Positions 10,301-16,300 of a stretch of 17,003 bases of DNA are shown one piece after another (position 1 is the stretch's first letter; every line of letters begins with the position of its first letter). The notes beneath the pieces are model-generated. The model had not been told where the DNA came from and searched no databases. It saw only the letters and a program-made list of their open reading frames with translations. Origin of the DNA: Eutypella sp. D-1 (Eukaryota; Ascomycota; Sordariomycetes; Xylariales; Diatrypaceae); assembly GCA_023313575.1 (NCBI GenBank), contig JAJTTP010000056.1, forward strand, positions 1-17,003, written 5' to 3'. The translations under genes were made by a program, and so were the position numbers.

Positions 10301-13300
10301 TATAGAATCTTTGAAATTATTTAATTTACTAAAAAAAATAAAAAAAAACATGTAAAAAGTAGTATTACTTATATGGACTATATATTCACCCTTTATTATA
10401 AAAAAGGGGCCTCGCGTGTAGTCTCTGAGGATCCTACTTATAATTTCAAAATACAGTATTTGAAATTATTTTGGTTTCCTGCATATTCTTCCCATGTATA
10501 CATAAGTGTTACTACTAATTCAGTTGAAAATACAATTTTATAAAAAACTTAAATTAGGTGTCTATGTATCTGTTGACTGGAAAATTAATTCCAATTTAGA
10601 GAAATTCCATGCATATAGCGAAGTAATAATTAAAGAGCTCACACTCTTTAACGGCATTCTTATGTTTAGGGTTTAAATTGAATTTAGTAGATTTAAATAT
10701 CTAAAATTTTTAATTAATCTCAATTAAAGTAAGTTCTTCTAGTATTCATATTGTCTTTTTTTTTGCATATTTTATGAACCTCCGTTCCCCTAGGGAGGGG
10801 GCCCCCATCCCCGATGGGATACGGAGGGGAGACCGAAGGTCGCGAAAATCAGAAGTTAGCGCGCCATACTGAGCGGCTGCATATGGAATAGCTGCTTCAT
10901 CTGATCAAACCCCCCCCATTATCCTTTGGATTAGCGAAGCGACCCCATATTTATTTTCTAATATTAATTAAACGACTTATTCTCAATCTTTATAATCCAA
11001 ATATTTACTTGAAAATAAAGTATAATCCACAATAATATTTAAAGATTTCGAGATGTAGCTAATGTATAGTAATCATTACCTGTTATTTTTTTAGTTTTAG
11101 TAGGGCTAACGAAATACGCCCAAACCAGGTGTTTAATTCATATATCACCATCTCCTTCATATTAACCAGCTAAATAACCTATAATTTGTTATAATTAATA
11201 TTATCTAAATTACTACTAAAATGTCTTTTAAACCCAGGGAGGACATTTTTTTGCCATATCAGGTCCCCCTACTAATAATGGTAACAAGAAATTCATTTTG
11301 TTATAACCGTTAGGGTTATATTTGGACTATCTCTTCATCCTTAATAAAGGAGCATAACGTATAGTCTCTGAGGATCCTAGAAAATAATAAAATTTTTCAT
11401 CGTTTCCTGCGGATTGTCCATTTTTTTTATAACAAGCTTATAAAAAAAATTCTTTTTACTATCTAATATTGTGTACGCTTCAACTGAGGTTTGTACTAAA
11501 AAAGTTTTCACAACTCTTATAAAAAGACTTTAGGAGTTTCCCGCACATAGTTATGTAATAGGGGCAATATTGCTACTACCCACGGCAATTTCTTATAAAA
11601 ATACAATATAAAAATATAGCAAGTAAAATCGCTAAGATAACCCGAGTATTAGATTATCTTTTCTAAGTGTGAAAAATCAAACGACTTACGTTTACTGTTA
11701 AATTGTGCTTTAATCATTTCAACCTCTGAGATTTCTTTTTGAGTTAAGCTTTACCAGCACGTAATCTAGTTTGTTCAACCACAAAGACCAATCTTTGTAA
11801 GCCAAATATTTAGAAGAATACAACGGAAACGATCAAAATAACTTATAACCTTAGCATGGCTAGCTGCGCTGTGAGACATAAACCGTAAAGGAATAAAACA
11901 CTTTATCATTTTGTTCTCTAGTTCTAGAGTACAAATTTACACCTAAATATGTTGCTATTTTACTCAATATAGTAAAATAACTGGTTCCACCTTGTTCTAC
12001 CGAAGCATCACGATGATAAGTTTGTCTTATTTCAAGACGGAAAAAAGCTTGTACTCTTTTACTTGTAATTTGTCCTCTTTTCTTTCTATTTGTTAAAGTA
12101 ATAGAAAAATTTCCATCTCCATCAGCAAAACCAGCTAATCAAGCATTAGAGTCAATGCTTGACTGATCTAAACCTAAACAATTGATACTGCAATTGTCAA
12201 ATTCATTAAATCAATTTATAGCACGATGCAATGCTTCTATTTTAGGTGTACGCATATAACCATTAATTATATCAAGAATTTTTAGGACATCTTCTGTTCT
12301 TTGAATATGTCAAATAACGCAACCTGCATTGTATTTATTATAAACTTTACCAGCATTAGTTATAGAAGCTAATTTTTTAGCTAAAGGTTCATCTGCTGTA
12401 CTAATACCACAAGTATTTTAGGACGATATTTTTTAGCATTAGAATCTTTATCATGAACGGCTATAGAACCGTCAGCTTCTATTAATCCTGCAAGGTAGGG
12501 GTCCTATTTTTGATCTTAAATTTGATTCTGTTTAACATTGACTCTGTACTAAAATATATTTTACTGTATTCATCTTGAATTTTACCGAAAACCTCCGATC
12601 AAAAGCGGGCATAACCATGAAAAATATCATTAGTATAGCATGAGCTGTTATGATACTATTGTAGTGAACTAGAGTAGATACCACTCTTTACTTGCATTAG
12701 GTAAGTAAAAGTATCTACCCCCTTTCCCGAACCGTAAACGTGAAGTCTCCTTCATACGGCTCTCCAGAAAATACTAACATAGTGCTTAAAGTTAATTACA
12801 CTCCTTAATATTAGTACCTATCAATTAATTATATATGTTATATTTTATACCCTCCTCCTCCCTTGGCAATACTAATTAAATTTGCTACTTACATCCTTCG
12901 ATCTAAGATAAAGCCAACTTACCTTTAGTATGCCCACTGACTAACTAGTTATAGTCTCTTTAGAATTAAAAAAAAATATAAAAAAAAGAATATAAAAAAA
13001 AAAAAATATACATATTAAGAAAAATAACCTTAACAAAAAGTTACAACATCTACAACTCTACTTTAACAATCAAAATAGACTAATTTATGCGGAGCGTCTT
13101 CAAATTAATCTTTACCTCTAGCTCTATTCATCCCGGCTTTTATTTTACTAATTTGTTCTAAACCTTCCGGAGTTAATGAGCCTTTTTTTCTATAAGTAAG
13201 CTACTTGTTTAAAATCGACACAATCTTTGGCTTTTGTCCCTATAAAGGATATTTATCAAAAAAAGGAATAATTTTAGCTAATATCTCTTTGGCACTTTCT

Positions 13301-16300
13301 ACTTCAAATCTACCATCACTATTTTTGGCTACTTCTCTATAATAACCACAACCTAAGTATTCCACTATGTTTTGTAAAAGCTTCTTATCTAAAATATCCT
13401 GAGTTATTTGGAATTTCATAGATACTTGATAGCCAACCTTATAACCAGCAGCTTTTCTCAATTGAACAAAAAAGCAACCCTCCCCATCTGCGAATCCAGC
13501 TAATCAACTAGGATCATAGATACTACGTTCTATGTCTTGTTCTTCTGGTGTACATATTTCAGCTAGAGGCACTAAATTAGGAAATTATTCCTGTAGTTTT
13601 TCTGATAAACCTGAATTATTAAAAGCTGCTTTGAGAGATACTATTTTAATCAAACCCTCTTTAATTAAATGTTCCTTATTAGATATCATACGCCACGCTT
13701 CTTTGAATAGCCGATAATTTTTCATTTTTCGAGTTAACAAAGGAAATTCATCTAAAAGAACAAACAATATCTCGAGATCCTTTATACTTGAAATTTGATA
13801 ATGAACTCTCCCAGGTATACCTTCTGAAATGTAACCTACTCCTGATAATTCCGCTTGAATTAGTTTAAGTAAATCTAACTCTCTTTCATGTAGTATTAAG
13901 CCAAATGAAAGTTGAACCGAATAACCAATTCTCTTAGTAGAACTTTTAACTACTTTTATAAAGAAGTTTCCTTCCGCATCGATAAACCCTGCTATATAAG
14001 CTTTCACATTAAAAGCTTTTCCACTTTCAACTCATTTCCCTAATACTACGGTGGACAAGGCAGATTCGTTACGCCCATTAGCTGCTTTGCTTGAACCAAA
14101 TCTCTTAATTTCCACTAAATATAACATAGTACTTAGTCTTTTTTTACTTGCTTTATCTAGTCCATTGACAACCCGAGCTAAATCATTATTTACTATAGGG
14201 CTTCGAGTTATCGATGACGTAGCTCCCAATCGTGGTAGTATGCTACCATATTTTTTCTCCACCTTTTTTTGTGAAGAAAGTGTATACTTCGAAGCCAAGA
14301 GTTTAGCGCAAGAAGAATTTAATACCCTATATAAATAAGAGGCCAACTGATATTTATTTCTTACCTTACCGTAGTAATCCATTATACTTAGGAACCAAGA
14401 CTGATAAAGCAAAATAATCACATCCTTATTAAAAGGAGTTCAAGTTAACTTAGGTATAGATTTTCTACCTTTCAGGAAACCTGCTTCGGTTAATTTAGAT
14501 ACAATACTATTTATAGGAGCTGTAAACGTTACTGTGTCTTTGAAAGAGGAAAGTTTAAGATCTATAATAGATAAACGAACCCCTAAGAAAATTATTGATG
14601 ATCCTTCCTTTGTATTAGATAAGTTAATAATCTCAAAAGCTTCTTTGGATACCTCTAAAAACAAATTTTGTTTAAAGAAATCTATAAGCAGATTCATAAT
14701 ATTTACACAATCCGAATAAGAACCTATTACACCTAAAATTAACTGATCTCCAACTCTTACATAAGATAATTTAATCTCTTTAGAGAACATTTTGGTGAAT
14801 TGATATTCCAAAGAAGAAATATAATTATCTACACGTTCTAAGAAGATGTCAATAAGTATAGGGTATAACAAAGATCTTAAGTTCTTAATCGGTATATCAG
14901 ATACTTCAGATTTTACACCAAAATAATGAAAATGACCTGCGTTTAAAGCCTTTCTTATCAAATCTGTAAATCTTCTGTCTTCTAATTTTTCTTCTAAAAT
15001 AGACATTAATACGTTAAAGTCCATATGCTCGAAATATTTAAATAGATCTATCTTTATAATTCATTTGACACCTTTTAATTTTAACTTAAGCTCCCTTAAA
15101 GCATATTCATGAGTATTTGCTGAAGGGAAGGATAAATGTGTTATTTTACCCTTAGGGTTATCGATAATTGGACGAAAGCTTTGAGGTAAAGACTTAAATA
15201 AGGGCTCATAAAAAGCTTCTAATAAAATGACTATTGCTTTAATTAATAAAATATCTTTAGCTACAGAGAAATTATTAAGAATAGTAAACTTTTTAGGTCC
15301 CCCTTTTAGACTTAAGTCTGTAAATTTATAGTTTCCTTCTTTTATTCTAATTATTATATCCAAAATATCCGAAAGTTTTATCTCTCTCCCAAATATATTA
15401 GGATGCAGTAATGAACATCCGAAGATGTTTTTCAAGGATAATATATCTATACCTGTAATTACTACCTTACAAGGTTGAACAGTCAACATATCATAAGCTA
15501 GTAAATAAAGATTCTTGTCATAAAGTTGAGTGTATTTTTCTTTTTAAAGGCTACTTTTGTAAGTTGTAACATTTGTTGTTTTTTGTCATAAGCACTTAGT
15601 TTATCAACCTTACTTTGGCTGTTAAATTTAATTGTACTGTCAAAAGCAGCAACCTTAGTATAAGTAGATGCATATTTTCCTAGGACCCTTCCAAATAATT
15701 TATTCTCATTTATTCTAAACGCTAAATGCTTTACCAGAGAGAAAAAATATATTGTACTATGATCCTTCCGTTGCCGTGATCATCTCTGACTGTAGGCAAT
15801 CCCGAAGTTCCACTTAACTGCTCCTTCTAATTTATCCTTAGGTAGTCCGTTCCCTAAATTAAGAGTATATTCTACACCCCGATCAAAATGTCCTTTAGTT
15901 AGAACCCAATTATCTAATCCTAACTCATTTTGTCTAGTCCAATCCTTAGCAAGACTAGGTCCGATAAAATAGACATCTTTTAAGTAGACTTCAAGTAGTA
16001 TAACTTTTACCTTAGATAAAGCGGCTCGAAGATAATTTAGAACATCTAAGTTAATCCTAAAAACTCCTTCTAGCAAAGATGCTGTGTTCAGCTCAGGGCT
16101 TTCCCCCTTGCCTAACTTTGATGCCGAGATTATACAAAGGAAATAATCCGTATAAGCAGTCACGGACGTTCGGCGCACTAATTGATTATCTGCAATATAC
16201 TGTACACCTGGACCACTAAGCTCCATCCTGATTAGTACAGAAAACGCTGTACCTAATAACCCCGAAAATAGTGCAAAGATTAAATACAACGTTCCAATAT

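Larger units (their letters stand above)
9552..11252 (-). mobile_element. cox1 intron 3: group I intron with decayed HEG and a foreign ORF in its 3' part
   Basis: Core boxes on the minus strand: Q-like GAATATGCAGGAAACC (10473-10488), R AGGATCCTCAGAGACTACAC (10416-10435) and S ATATATAGTCC (10375-10387); GACTA/TAGTC form P7. The intron ends in G before ATTCCC. A P1 helix GATAT/ATGTC is possible near the 5' end, but its U-G pair would place the cut a few bases upstream of the junction the protein needs. The S box lies about 820 nt from the 3' splice site, instead of 30-120, because a membrane-protein ORF fills the P9 side. Between the HEG remnant and the Q box (10490-10955) there is a GC-rich folded element at 10779-10827 and no convincing gene. 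10190-10370 is A/T-rich with no feature seen. Confidence 0.83.
12664..16178 (-). mobile_element. cox1 intron 1: group II intron, 3515 nt, with RT/maturase plus LAGLIDADG ORF
   Basis: The 5' end reads GTGCG directly after exon 1 and the 3' end is AC directly before the exon 2 codon TAC, both standard for group II introns. A 34-nt domain V lies at 12729-12762, followed by a long domain VI hairpin. A possible EBS1 (TAATTG, 15907-15912) pairs all six bases of IBS1 (CAATTA) at the end of exon 1. The ORF continues the exon 1 frame, as in yeast cox1 aI1 and aI2. Between the end of the endonuclease ORF (13105) and domain V there is about 340 nt without a gene: A/T runs and a stretch at 12945-12968 resembling the group I R box (AAAGAGACTATAAC). 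I found no matching S box, so a nested group I intron is only a possibility. Confidence 0.93.

Noticed and set aside
14051..14338. Plus-strand ORF of 95 codons (and 14534-14719, 13532-13717)
   Set aside because: All are antisense to the maturase/LAGLIDADG frame and have no motif of their own.
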